This document shows positions 34,734-42,960 of a DNA stretch of 64,000 nucleotides, piece by piece (position 1 is the stretch's first letter; the number at the start of each line of letters is the position of its first letter). A program made the position numbers and the translations under genes. Location of the stretch: assembly GCA_050949645.1 (NCBI GenBank), contig JBMNGC010000001.1:124001-188000 (forward strand). Direction: 5' to 3'. Under the pieces are notes generated by a model, which saw only the letters and a list, made by a program, of their open reading frames with translations, ran no database searches and had not been told where the DNA came from. Source of the stretch: RUG369 sp050949645. GTDB lineage: Bacteria > Planctomycetota > Planctomycetia > Pirellulales > Thermoguttaceae.

Positions 34734-36902
34734 ATGAATATGATTATCGCGTCTTTCATCCTCGCGCTGGGCGCTTGGACTGTCCAATTCAACGAGGACG
34801 CGCAGTTACTTACGCTTTCTAACGCCGACGCGAACGTAGAGATCGTCGGCGTTCTGACTTTTGAAGCCGATGGAAATCAAGGCTGGCGCGTCGGGGTTCC
34901 ACGCGACGCCGTCGATTCCAGGCTCGCGCTCCTCGACCCCGATGGGAACGCTCAGGGGTATCTCGTCTTCAACGCTGAGGGCGAGAGACTCGAAGCGCGC
35001 GTCTACCATCGCACTCGGCAGTTTTATCACGGAACGCTTTCTTTTAAGGGCGACGTGACCTTCCGCGACGATTCGTTCCCATGTCGCACCCGATCGATGG
35101 TCGGGGAACGCGTTCTTTCTTTGGCGACCGGCGACGCGAACTCTGCGAACTTCGACTCTCTCTTTGCACGTGAAGAAGACCTTGCCCTGCGCTTCGACGC
35201 GGCTCGTCTCTCAATTTCCTCGAAAGGCGCTAACCCGCCTGCGCAATATCGAATCGAAGCGTCCGGGCGGATACAGGAGGACTCCGAGTCGATCTTTATC
35301 GTCGAGCTTGACCGCGACTACTTTAAAAAACGCTGGGTTCCCTATTACGCTCCCATTGACCGTAAACGCTGTCCTCACCCCCCGAGCGGTTGGATGTCAT
35401 GGAACGTCTATTTTGATAAAGCGACCGCAGAAGACAACCTTGCGGAAGCGCGCGTTGGGAAAGAATACCTTCAGCCTTTCGGTTGCGAAATCTGGTCGAT
35501 TGAGAGCTGGCAGGGCAACTCCGATTCGCTTCCTGTCTCCAATTTCGACAATCTGAGCCTCAAGCCCAATGAAAATCAGTTTCCAGAGGGCATGAAGAAG
35601 CTTGCCGACGATATTCGCGCGCTTGGCTTTAAGCCCGGTCTCTGGACCGCTCCGTTCGGGACCGGTTCGGACGAATTCTACAACGCGCATAAGGATTGGT
35701 TCCTGCACGACGAGCAGGGCGTAGCAATGCGTACCTGGAACGGAAAATATACGATTGACCCGTCCAATGACGAGGTCGTCGAATGGCTCCGTCACATCCA
35801 CGAGATCGCTTCCCGCGAGTGGGGCTATGAATTCTTCAAAATCGACGGCATGTCCGGCTCAGGACCGGGATATTGCGCGCATTTCTTTGAGCGCCCCGAG
35901 GTTCGCGCCGCCTTTATAAACCCAGAAATCAAAGCGCCCTTTGAGCGTTGCGTGAAGGCGCTCCGCGAAGGAATCGGCGACGACCGGATCTTCCTCGCCT
36001 GCCAGGGACATTTCACCGGTCCGGAGGCTTACTACGCCGACGCGGCGCGAACCGGCGCCGATATCGTTCACCCGAATCAGCCGGTCAAATGGGAAAACGT
36101 CCTGCAGCAGGCGGGGCGGACGCTCAACCAGATCTTCGTCAACAACATCGTTTTCTTTTCCGACCCGGACACTCTCCTTGTGCGCGATCTTCCACTTGAA
36201 GAGGCGCGCGTTACGACAACGATCGTCGCGTTGCCGGGCCAGCAGACTTTCTTTGGCGATTTTCTGACGAAGCTTGAACCGGAGCGCATGAAGCTCCTGC
36301 AACAGACGCTGCCCGTGTGCGACGTCCGACCGGGCGCGCTCTATCCTTATTTTTCTAATCTCCCGATCTGGGATCTTAAGGTTGCTCGAGATTTTGAAGA
36401 TTGGGACGTCGTCGCGCTCTTCAACTGGGACGACGACGAGAAGGAAGTCGCCTGCACGACCGTCGAACTGGGACTTGACGAGGATAAACGCGTCGCCTAT
36501 GAATTCTGGACGAACAGTTATCTTGGCGAGATCGAAGACGAGCTCAGAACGACTGTGCCCGCTCATGGCGTTCGACTCGTAGCGCTCCACAAGGCGCAGG
36601 ACGTTCCTCAATTCCTCTCGAGCGACCGCCATGTAACGCAGGGCGCAATCGATCTTAAGTCCTGCGCGTGGCGCGCCGACGCGACAACCCTCGACGCGAC
36701 CTTTACGCTCGTCGCCGACAATCCAACGGTCGCGCGGTTCCTCGTTCCCGACGGCTACGTCTTTTCCAACGCCTCTTCTCCGACAAGCGCCGGCGCGACT
36801 ATCGACGCCTTTCTCGAAAATGAAGGAAGGATTCTTGCCGTCAGGATGATCGGAGAAACGACGTGCGACTATGACGTCTCGATTGTCTTCCACAAGGAAT
36901 AA
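34734..36902 (+). CDS. Secreted alpha-galactosidase-like glycoside hydrolase (GH36/GH27 clan)
   Basis: 722 aa with a short signal peptide (MNMIIASFILALGAWTVQ). An N-terminal beta domain (to about 215) precedes a TIM barrel that opens with PPSGWMSWNVYFDKATAEDN, as in clan GH-D enzymes. LADDIRALGFKPGLWTAPF, then WGYEFFKIDGMSGSGPGY give the predicted nucleophile Asp in KID (about residue 367). The acid/base Asp is probably in DAARTGADI after the LACQGHFTGPEAYY block. A C-terminal beta domain (DWDVVALFNWDDDEKEVAC) completes the architecture. The exact family and sugar specificity cannot be fixed by eye. AGGGAA precedes ATG 34734. Confidence 0.8.
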   Translation: MNMIIASFILALGAWTVQFNEDAQLLTLSNADANVEIVGVLTFEADGNQGWRVGVPRDAVDSRLALLDPDGNAQGYLVFNAEGERLEARVYHRTRQFYHGTLSFKGDVTFRDDSFPCRTRSMVGERVLSLATGDANSANFDSLFAREEDLALRFDAARLSISSKGANPPAQYRIEASGRIQEDSESIFIVELDRDYFKKRWVPYYAPIDRKRCPHPPSGWMSWNVYFDKATAEDNLAEARVGKEYLQPFGCEIWSIESWQGNSDSLPVSNFDNLSLKPNENQFPEGMKKLADDIRALGFKPGLWTAPFGTGSDEFYNAHKDWFLHDEQGVAMRTWNGKYTIDPSNDEVVEWLRHIHEIASREWGYEFFKIDGMSGSGPGYCAHFFERPEVRAAFINPEIKAPFERCVKALREGIGDDRIFLACQGHFTGPEAYYADAARTGADIVHPNQPVKWENVLQQAGRTLNQIFVNNIVFFSDPDTLLVRDLPLEEARVTTTIVALPGQQTFFGDFLTKLEPERMKLLQQTLPVCDVRPGALYPYFSNLPIWDLKVARDFEDWDVVALFNWDDDEKEVACTTVELGLDEDKRVAYEFWTNSYLGEIEDELRTTVPAHGVRLVALHKAQDVPQFLSSDRHVTQGAIDLKSCAWRADATTLDATFTLVADNPTVARFLVPDGYVFSNASSPTSAGATIDAFLENEGRILAVRMIGETTCDYDVSIVFHKE

Positions 36903-36924
36903 CGGTCGTTTTCGTTAGAAAGAC

Positions 36925-36955
36925 AGCAGCGAGCGCTCCAGAACGCCTCGCTGCT
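36925..36955. terminator. Hairpin between convergent genes
   Basis: AGCAGCGAG and CTCGCTGCT form a perfect 9-bp stem (loop of 13 nt) between the hydrolase gene and azlD, followed by AAAAGG. Probably a two-way terminator without a good T-run. Confidence 0.5.
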
Positions 36956-36978
36956 AAAAGGCCCTTGTCGCGCGCTTT

Positions 36979-37290
36979 TCAAAGGAGAAATAGTTCCGTC
37001 AGGAACACCAAGGCGCAACAGGCGGCCGCGACTTGAAAGAGGTTCCAGCCAAACCACGCGACGACGACGCCGAACACGAGCGCGATTGCGCCGGAGTAGG
37101 GCGTGCGCGTTGCGTGGATAATCGCTGGGAACGTCATGACGGCAAGCGTTACGTATGGAGTGTAATACAAGAATGATCGTACAAACTTATTTTTGAGCGG
37201 CTTACGTATGAGCAGCAGCGGCGTAGCGCGAAGGAGATACGTAACGAACCACATCAAAAAGATATAGACGTAAATTCTGCCGAGCGTCAC
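36979..37290 (-). CDS. azlD: AzlD-family branched-chain amino acid export subunit
   Basis: 103 aa with four hydrophobic segments and the family pattern: FLMWFVTYLLRATPLLLIRKP, FLYYTPYVTLAVMTFPAI and GAIALVFGVVVAWFGWNL. It starts at GTG 37290 in a GTGA overlap with azlC, so translation is coupled. AzlCD exports branched-chain amino acids and analogues such as azaleucine in Bacillus; the substrate here is inferred from the family only. Confidence 0.88.
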   Translation of the reverse strand: MTLGRIYVYIFLMWFVTYLLRATPLLLIRKPLKNKFVRSFLYYTPYVTLAVMTFPAIIHATRTPYSGAIALVFGVVVAWFGWNLFQVAAACCALVFLTELFLL

Positions 37291-38072
37291 GTTGCGTCCT
37301 CCTTCAGGTCGGAGTCGGCTGTGGCGCCGTCGTCCTCCTCAACGGGGAAAAAGATTGCAGCGAGGGACGCGAGGACGAGCGTCAGCGCGACGGTGCGGGA
37401 ACCTTCCGACCATTCCGCCGTGACGGGCGCTTTCGACGCGATATAGCTCAAGGTGAAACTTGCTAGAACAAGGAAGGCGACGACCTTGTTTTTTCGTCCC
37501 GGCGGAACGATGATCGCGATAAACATTCCGAAGAGCGCGACGCTCAGCGCGCTTGCCCATTGCGCTGGCAGCGCGTTCCCCGCGACCACGCCGAGAACAG
37601 TCCCGGCAGTCCAGGCAGGGACGGCGATCGCGGCAACCGCATAGACAAATTGGGGGTTAAGCGCGCCCGGTCGAAGCATGGAGACGCCAAATATTTCGTC
37701 TGTCAGATAGAACGCGACCATGGCGCGGCTTCTCAAGGTCGTGCCCGGGCTCATGCGCTGACTGAGCGCGCAGCCCATGAGGAAATAGCGCGCGTTGGCG
37801 ACGAGCGTTGCGAGGATAATCACAATGTAAGGCGCGCAGTCTTTGATCGCGCTGAATCCTGCGTACTCGCCCGCCGCTGCGGCGCACAGAAAGGAAGCGA
37901 GCCCGCCTTGGAACGCAGTTAGTCCGGCGCTTCTGGCTTGTATGCCAAGCGCCACGGCGACGACAAAATAACCCAGCGCGATCGGAACGCCGACTTTAAT
38001 TCCGTCAAACCAGGCGTCGCGGTCAATTAACTGTCGAAACGCGCGCGATCGGTCTATGTCGTCTTTTTTCAT
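37287..38072 (-). CDS. azlC: AzlC-family branched-chain amino acid exporter, large subunit
   Basis: 261 aa integral membrane protein. IALGYFVVAVALGIQARSAG near the N-terminus, then ASFLCAAAAGEYAGFSAIKD, VANARYFLMGCALSQRMSPG and ALFGMFIAIIVPPGRKNKVV match AzlC (YgaZ). It starts in an ATGA overlap with the PP-loop gene upstream and overlaps azlD downstream, so all three genes are one translation-coupled unit. The link of AzlCD to a tRNA/thiolation-type enzyme is unusual. Confidence 0.9.
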   Translation of the reverse strand: MKKDDIDRSRAFRQLIDRDAWFDGIKVGVPIALGYFVVAVALGIQARSAGLTAFQGGLASFLCAAAAGEYAGFSAIKDCAPYIVIILATLVANARYFLMGCALSQRMSPGTTLRSRAMVAFYLTDEIFGVSMLRPGALNPQFVYAVAAIAVPAWTAGTVLGVVAGNALPAQWASALSVALFGMFIAIIVPPGRKNKVVAFLVLASFTLSYIASKAPVTAEWSEGSRTVALTLVLASLAAIFFPVEEDDGATADSDLKEDAT

Positions 38073-39229
38073 TGTTGCGGATCGCGTTCAGTCGCCGGAG
38101 ATTGATCGCTATCTTCTGGCGCGTCGTCTTTTTTCTGAGCGTCGGGCGCCTTGTTAGATCTTTTTTTCTTTGAAGGACGGTTCGCCCCCGCGATTATTGG
38201 GATCGACGCGACCTCTGGATTTTCATGGAGCGCGATTATCTGCGACGATTGTCCGAGGCAAAGCTTTGCCTTAGGGCCGCCTGGCGCTTCGCCGTATCGG
38301 GTCGGATTGGAGAAACGCAGTGCGAGCGAGCCCGACGTCTCGATATATTGGGCGAGCTCGTCGGAAATCTTCGGATTTTCTTCGTCGAATTCTGGCGCCG
38401 CGTCCGTCACCAGGAGCACAGTGGCGCCTTTATAATTCTCGGGGACAATCAGGACGGAACGTGAGCGATCGGGCGAGGCAAAGAGCTCGTCGAGCTTATC
38501 GCAGTCCTCCGCTTTGCGTCCGACGACAACGAACGCGTTCTCGTCGAGCCTGAGTCGTCGCCCACAGTGAATGATATGGGCGTCCCACAGCGTTGGCTGC
38601 GCTTTATACTTGAGCATGTCGCGAACGCGCGGAGCGAAGGAATCTTCGCACAAAACGCACCCGGTCGACGGTTGCGGATATGTTGTAACGCCAAACTCCT
38701 GGCGCGCAAACGCGGTGAGTTTGACTCGACTACGACCCGAAAAAGAGAGGAGCAGCTCGCGATCGAGCTTTCCTTCGATTTCCATATCCGTCTTGGGAAG
38801 AATCCGCGCTGAAAGAGGACGCAACAGCTTTCCGTCGAGTCCAGAATCGCGCGAGATGAGCGTCAACTGGTGGACTCTCTGGCTATTAGGTCGTTGACCA
38901 GCGACCTCGCCGGTCGCGACGAAATCCGCGCCGACCTCTTCCATCAGTTCCTTCGCGTAGCGCAACATGAGCGTTCGACAGTCAATGCACGGGTTGACGT
39001 TAGAGCCATAGCCCCACTTTGGGTGCGCTAGCATCGTCATATATTCTTCGCCGAAGGTCTTAACGACCAACTCAATCCCTAGTTCGTCGGCGCGTTCCAG
39101 CGCTAGTTTGGAACAGTCATGGAACGGCGTTATCATATTGAGCCCTATGACTTCGATCCCATGACGTTTAAGTACGCATGCCGCAAGGATACTGTCGAGT
39201 CCGCCAGAAAAAAGAAGAATTGCTTTCAT
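38069..39229 (-). CDS. ThiI/MnmA-like PP-loop sulfurtransferase-type protein
   Basis: 386 aa. The N-terminal PP-loop ILLFSGGLDSILAACVL binds ATP. NPCIDCRTLMLRYAKELMEEVGADFVATGEV and GQRPNSQRVHQLTLI, LLRPLSARILPKT, and YPQPSTGCVLCEDSFAPRVRDML follow as in the ThiI-related proteins of anaerobes that lack the THUMP domain. Cys in NPCIDC and TGCVLC are candidate catalytic or metal-binding residues. Residues 215-330 form an extra domain. The last 50 residues are charged and low in complexity (PSKKKRSNKAPDAQKKDD). Probably a tRNA thiolation enzyme, uncertain. A lysine- and proline-rich tail of this kind is not usual for ThiI. Confidence 0.75.
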   Translation of the reverse strand: MKAILLFSGGLDSILAACVLKRHGIEVIGLNMITPFHDCSKLALERADELGIELVVKTFGEEYMTMLAHPKWGYGSNVNPCIDCRTLMLRYAKELMEEVGADFVATGEVAGQRPNSQRVHQLTLISRDSGLDGKLLRPLSARILPKTDMEIEGKLDRELLLSFSGRSRVKLTAFARQEFGVTTYPQPSTGCVLCEDSFAPRVRDMLKYKAQPTLWDAHIIHCGRRLRLDENAFVVVGRKAEDCDKLDELFASPDRSRSVLIVPENYKGATVLLVTDAAPEFDEENPKISDELAQYIETSGSLALRFSNPTRYGEAPGGPKAKLCLGQSSQIIALHENPEVASIPIIAGANRPSKKKRSNKAPDAQKKDDAPEDSDQSPATERDPQQ

Positions 39230-39374
39230 GATTGTAACGCTCGCGTTTTGCTAATGTTTTCCTTCTTGCGTCAGATTCTGACGCGAGGAGCTCTCGTGAT
39301 TATATGAGATCGAAAACTTTCGGCGACGCCCCCCGGCGCGCGATTCTCAGAAAGAGGTAAGCGCCGGCGCTTTC

Positions 39375-39409
39375 GAAAGAAAAAAAGCCGCCCCATGAAG
39401 GGACGGCTT
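39375..39409 (-). terminator. Rho-independent terminator of the tRNA-Thr pair
   Basis: On the minus strand AAGCCGTCCC, loop TTCAT, GGGGCGGCTT, then six T. A 10-bp stem with one G-T pair, starting 3 nt after the first tRNA. Confidence 0.9.
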
Positions 39410-39411
39410 GA

Positions 39412-39484
39412 AGCCAGCGGGGAGAATCGAACTCCCAACCTTAGCATTACGAATGCTACGCTCTGCCAGTTGAGCTACGCGGGC
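39412..39484 (-). tRNA. tRNA-Thr(CGU), second in the transcript
   Basis: 73 nt cloverleaf on the minus strand: acceptor GCCCGCG/CGCUGGC, D arm GCUC/GAGC, anticodon arm UAGCA-UUCGUAA-UGCUA with anticodon CGU, variable AGGUU, T arm GGGAG-UUCGAUU-CUCCC, U73. G1-C72, C2-G71, G35 and U36 fit threonine identity. One flaw: C4 faces U69. CCA is not encoded. Confidence 0.95.
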
Positions 39485-39514
39485 GGCTGTCTTGCGACAG
39501 AAAAGATTTTCAAG

Positions 39515-39587
39515 AGCCAGCGGGGAGAATCGAACTCCCAACCTTAGCATTACGAATGCTACGCTCTGCCAATTGAGCTACGCGGGC
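39515..39587 (-). tRNA. tRNA-Thr(CGU), first in the transcript
   Basis: Identical to the tRNA at 39412 except for one D-loop base (AAUUGG instead of AACUGG). It carries the same C4-U69 mismatch and no CCA. The pair is 30 bp apart and shares the terminator at 39375. The promoter should lie in 39588-39689. Confidence 0.95.
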
Positions 39588-39689
39588 TTTTCTGCCTTTA
39601 AGGCTAGTACACTGCGAATTGTATTGTCTTTCGGAAAACCGTCAAGGGCGGTTGTTCTTTATATATGAAAAATCTGCGCGCGCACGCGA

Positions 39690-41093
39690 TCACAGGGAAG
39701 CAAAGAGGACCATGAGGATATGAAGCGCGAGGACGGATAAGAGCGCTGGTCGATGAACGGCGTCCCAAAGACGTTCCGCAAGCGCCGACCATGCCGTTTC
39801 GACCGCGCCGATCGGCTCTCCTTTCCGTTCGACCGTTTCCGCGTCGACGATATCGTTGAACTCGGAGTCGTCTTCCGCCGCGTCTGTTGTGAGTTTCGAA
39901 CCCTGCTTTGCGAGTTCCTGAATCTTCGGCAAATTCAGGAGACGCTTCTCCGCTGTGAGGAGTAAGAAGAATGCGAGCGCCGCGCCGCAAAGAACAGGCG
40001 CCGCGCCTCCGACCCCAAACCTTTGGGTCGCTTGAAGAGCGCAGACGATCGTCCATGTGAACGCGAGAGAGACTCCCAGTATAAATCGTGGCGCGCTGCG
40101 ATTCGCGCCGCTGAGAATCATATGCGAGCAGAAGATCACGAAGAGGAGTGCGGTGAGCGCCGAAAGCACGTAGGGTTCAAAAGAACTGCTTGGCGCAGCG
40201 TGGCCGGGTCCCAGCGGCAATTCCCAGTAACTCGGCAGCGCCGCAACTCCAAGCGCGATCCCGCCGACGACGAGCCCGCAACCTCGGAACATCGCGTTCT
40301 TAAAGCTCGCGCCATACCAGAAGAGGAGGAGCGAAAGCTCAACGATGATCGGCGCAAACGTTGCCGGATAACGCCACAGCGACGGCTCCGAGAGGAGCGT
40401 CCAGACGCACAGCGTTGCGTAAAGCATCGTCACGGAGCGACTTGAATGACGCCAGCCCCAATATGTCCCGACGATACACACGAAGAGCCCCCCGTGAGGG
40501 TCGAACGCGCTATCGCTCGTCGCCATCCAGAGGGTCGTGGCGAGCGCCGCGATGAACTGGAGCGATCGCGACGACAGTAGCGTTGCCAGCAAAAATGTGC
40601 CGAGAGCCCAACGGCCCGCAACGGTTCCAGCCGAATCAGCCAAATCGGTCCAGAAAGATTCTCCCCCCAGTCGCTCCGGCGCCGCCGGACCGCAGAGGGT
40701 TAGCCCGAGGAGCAGCGCGAACGCTCCAATCGTGTAAAAAGTTCGCGCTGTCGCTTTATTGGACTTTCCAGTTTTGGCGAGACGAGGTTGAAGCGCGATC
40801 GCATATGCCGCCGCGAGCAGGGACGCCATGACGCATCCGCGCGCTATTCTCGGAAGAGGTCCCCATGCCACGCTGAGCGCCAGAAGTATCGACGCAAAAA
40901 TCGCGCAATATCCAAGCGCAAAGATCGCGGCGAAGGACCAGTCGTTTCGCGTACGATTCCACTCGGCATGGAGTTGATTGTGAGAAGAGCGCGGTTTGGC
41001 CTCTTTGATTTCGCCGGTTGGCGGCTTGTCGCCGAATACGTCGCCTTGGAAATTCCCGGATTCGAAATCGTCCAGATCGTCCAGATCGTCCAT
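39690..41093 (-). CDS. Polytopic membrane protein of unknown function
   Basis: 467 aa from ATG 41093, which has GGAGG before it; a longer in-frame start at 41144 lacks one. An acidic cytoplasmic N-terminus (MDDLDDLDDFESG) of about 70 residues is followed by about ten membrane helices, for example FAAIFALGYCAIFASILL and VMASLLAAAYAIAL. A soluble C-terminal stretch (about 405-450, KLTTDAAEDDSEFND) precedes a last helix close to the C-terminus. I do not recognise the family. It sits between the tRNA pair and the outer-membrane protein gene on the same strand. Confidence 0.7.
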   Translation of the reverse strand: MDDLDDLDDFESGNFQGDVFGDKPPTGEIKEAKPRSSHNQLHAEWNRTRNDWSFAAIFALGYCAIFASILLALSVAWGPLPRIARGCVMASLLAAAYAIALQPRLAKTGKSNKATARTFYTIGAFALLLGLTLCGPAAPERLGGESFWTDLADSAGTVAGRWALGTFLLATLLSSRSLQFIAALATTLWMATSDSAFDPHGGLFVCIVGTYWGWRHSSRSVTMLYATLCVWTLLSEPSLWRYPATFAPIIVELSLLLFWYGASFKNAMFRGCGLVVGGIALGVAALPSYWELPLGPGHAAPSSSFEPYVLSALTALLFVIFCSHMILSGANRSAPRFILGVSLAFTWTIVCALQATQRFGVGGAAPVLCGAALAFFLLLTAEKRLLNLPKIQELAKQGSKLTTDAAEDDSEFNDIVDAETVERKGEPIGAVETAWSALAERLWDAVHRPALLSVLALHILMVLFASL

Positions 41094-41324
41094 GAGGTTT
41101 CCTCCATAAAGAAAACGTTGGAGAAGGGAGGTCTGTCGACTCATTATATGCGGTCGCGTCTCCTGAACAAGAGAAAAGGCCTGATGAAAAATGCGCCGCC
41201 TCCGAGTCAGCAGCTGACACTGTCGGCGGCGTCGATAAGACGGTCAAGCGTTAGTCGCCGAAGGGGCGCGTTGAACGCGCTTCACGAAATTACGCTTCGC
41301 GCATTCGAATTGAACTCCAGAGCG

Positions 41325-42518
41325 CTAGAAGCCGAAGAGAAGGCCAAAACTTCCTTCGTGGAGCGTCTGACGCTTGTTGAAGATACAGTCGTAATCAACC
41401 GAGGCCGCCAGCATGCCCATGAGAGAAAGCCGCAAGCCCATTCCCGCCCAGAATACGTCCTTGCCGCCGCCCTCGCCGACATAATATGGAGATGCTGGCG
41501 TGAAGGTGCCCGGCACGCGTCCGTAGTTGAACGTTCTCATCGATTCGGAACGACTGCGAAGCTCTGTAATCCACGCCGTGCGAATTTGGTACGTGAAGCT
41601 GTCAAGTCCAGCAAGGTTAATGTTAACCCGAGAGCCGAGCATCGCCGTACAGGAATTGTACTTTTTCTTGCCGCCGGGAGATTCCCATGTTATCGGATCA
41701 AAGGCTTCCTGACGGACATTCGAATAATGATATGCCGCGAAGGGCTCCAGAACGAAGAGTCCGCCCCGCATCATGCTGTAGCCCGTCTCGATTAAGCACG
41801 CCGACTGCGTTCCGTCAAATTTTTTCGATTCGCCGCTTTTCTTTGCGGTGTAGTCGTCGAGGCCGTAGAGGCCCGCCGCTGAAACGTAGAATCCGCCGGA
41901 ATTGAGATAAAACGCCATCCCGTACGAATTGTCCTGCTGTTGAACGCGCGTTCCGCCTAGAAATTCTCGATCGCGATGATAGTTGTAAAAGCCAGTGATC
42001 GTCGCCGCGCCCAACGGAAGATTCATGCCTAACGAAACCCCGGTATTGTTGTGCGTTACACGTCGATCGTTCCACCCGACCGGCTTAACATGACCGCTGC
42101 CCGTGTACCCGTTGCCCCAAAATTGCAGCGCTTTAAAGTCTGGTAGTCTTACGGAGCCGCGCACAACGACGTCCTGTGAAAATGCGTAGCTATTTCCGTT
42201 GTAAACGAGCGACGAGGCCTCAGCTGTTCGTTGTTCTTTTCCGATGGCTTCGATGAGCGCGAGGTCGCGCGAAAGCGCCGGGGTCGTCTCTGCGACGATC
42301 ATAGGCGTCCAGAGATTCGCGTCGTCCTCTTCCTCGATCTCAGGCTCCGCCCTTTGCGTTTCGACGTTCTCGACGACAGGCTCGTTTACGCCTAGCAAAT
42401 CGAGCAGGCCGTTGGAATGTCGCGCCTCTGCGTGCCGGGCGCCGCAGAACGCAGCAAGCGCGCAGACGAGCGCAACGCATAAAGACGCTCGCTTTGCTAT
42501 GGCGAATAGCGACTCCAT
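41325..42518 (-). CDS. Predicted outer-membrane beta-barrel protein (autotransporter-like barrel)
   Basis: 397 aa from ATG 42518 behind AGGAGAG; this start gives a proper signal peptide (ESLFAIAKRASLCVALVCALAAFCGARHA region, cleaved near residue 28). After an acidic linker the chain is rich in alternating aromatic/polar strands: TGFYNYHRDREFLGG, MAFYLNSGGFYVSAAGLYG and FAAYHYSNVRQEAF. It ends FGLLFGF, with the terminal Phe typical of BAM substrates. The presence of such a barrel fits a diderm planctomycete. Function unknown. The 440-bp region upstream is shared with the divergent PpiD-like gene. Confidence 0.7.
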   Translation of the reverse strand: MESLFAIAKRASLCVALVCALAAFCGARHAEARHSNGLLDLLGVNEPVVENVETQRAEPEIEEEDDANLWTPMIVAETTPALSRDLALIEAIGKEQRTAEASSLVYNGNSYAFSQDVVVRGSVRLPDFKALQFWGNGYTGSGHVKPVGWNDRRVTHNNTGVSLGMNLPLGAATITGFYNYHRDREFLGGTRVQQQDNSYGMAFYLNSGGFYVSAAGLYGLDDYTAKKSGESKKFDGTQSACLIETGYSMMRGGLFVLEPFAAYHYSNVRQEAFDPITWESPGGKKKYNSCTAMLGSRVNINLAGLDSFTYQIRTAWITELRSRSESMRTFNYGRVPGTFTPASPYYVGEGGGKDVFWAGMGLRLSLMGMLAASVDYDCIFNKRQTLHEGSFGLLFGF

Positions 42519-42690
42519 AAGGCTCTCCTGTCGGCGCCCTTGCGGGTTCAGGGCGATCGCTCTCAATATAGAATAAGCTTAATTCAGTAAAATTACCTGC
42601 ACCGTCGATAAAAGCGACGCTGTTGTCCATTATTATCGTCATAATCGATAAAAACTTAACTTCATTCCCTCTTTTTTTCTCAATCGGCGT

Positions 42691-42718
42691 TTGAAAAAAA
42701 CACGGTATCAGATATACT
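42691..42718 (+). promoter_or_regulatory. Promoter of the PpiD-like gene
   Basis: TTGAAA (42691-42696), 16 bp, TATACT (42713-42718). Transcription would start near 42725 and give a 5' leader of about 235 nt before ATG 42961. The leader contains the palindrome GGACCGGTCC (42747-42756). I see no gene in 42519-42690. Confidence 0.6.
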
Positions 42719-42960
42719 AAACTGAATCAAAATACTGGATAGTTCCGGACCGGTCCAAAATCTGGTTGAGTCGCGTCTGCGAGGCGGTTGCTGCGCCTGC
42801 ATTCATGGCGACCGCTGATCGAGTTTCGGCAAGCGCAGGGCGTCGGACGCCTCCGTCGCCTTGGCTCCAGGCATACATCGACAATTTTAGGACGGCGTAT
42901 ATCGCGTTCTTGCGATATGCGCGTGGACGATCGTTACGCGTCAGGATTAAGTATTCCCCA

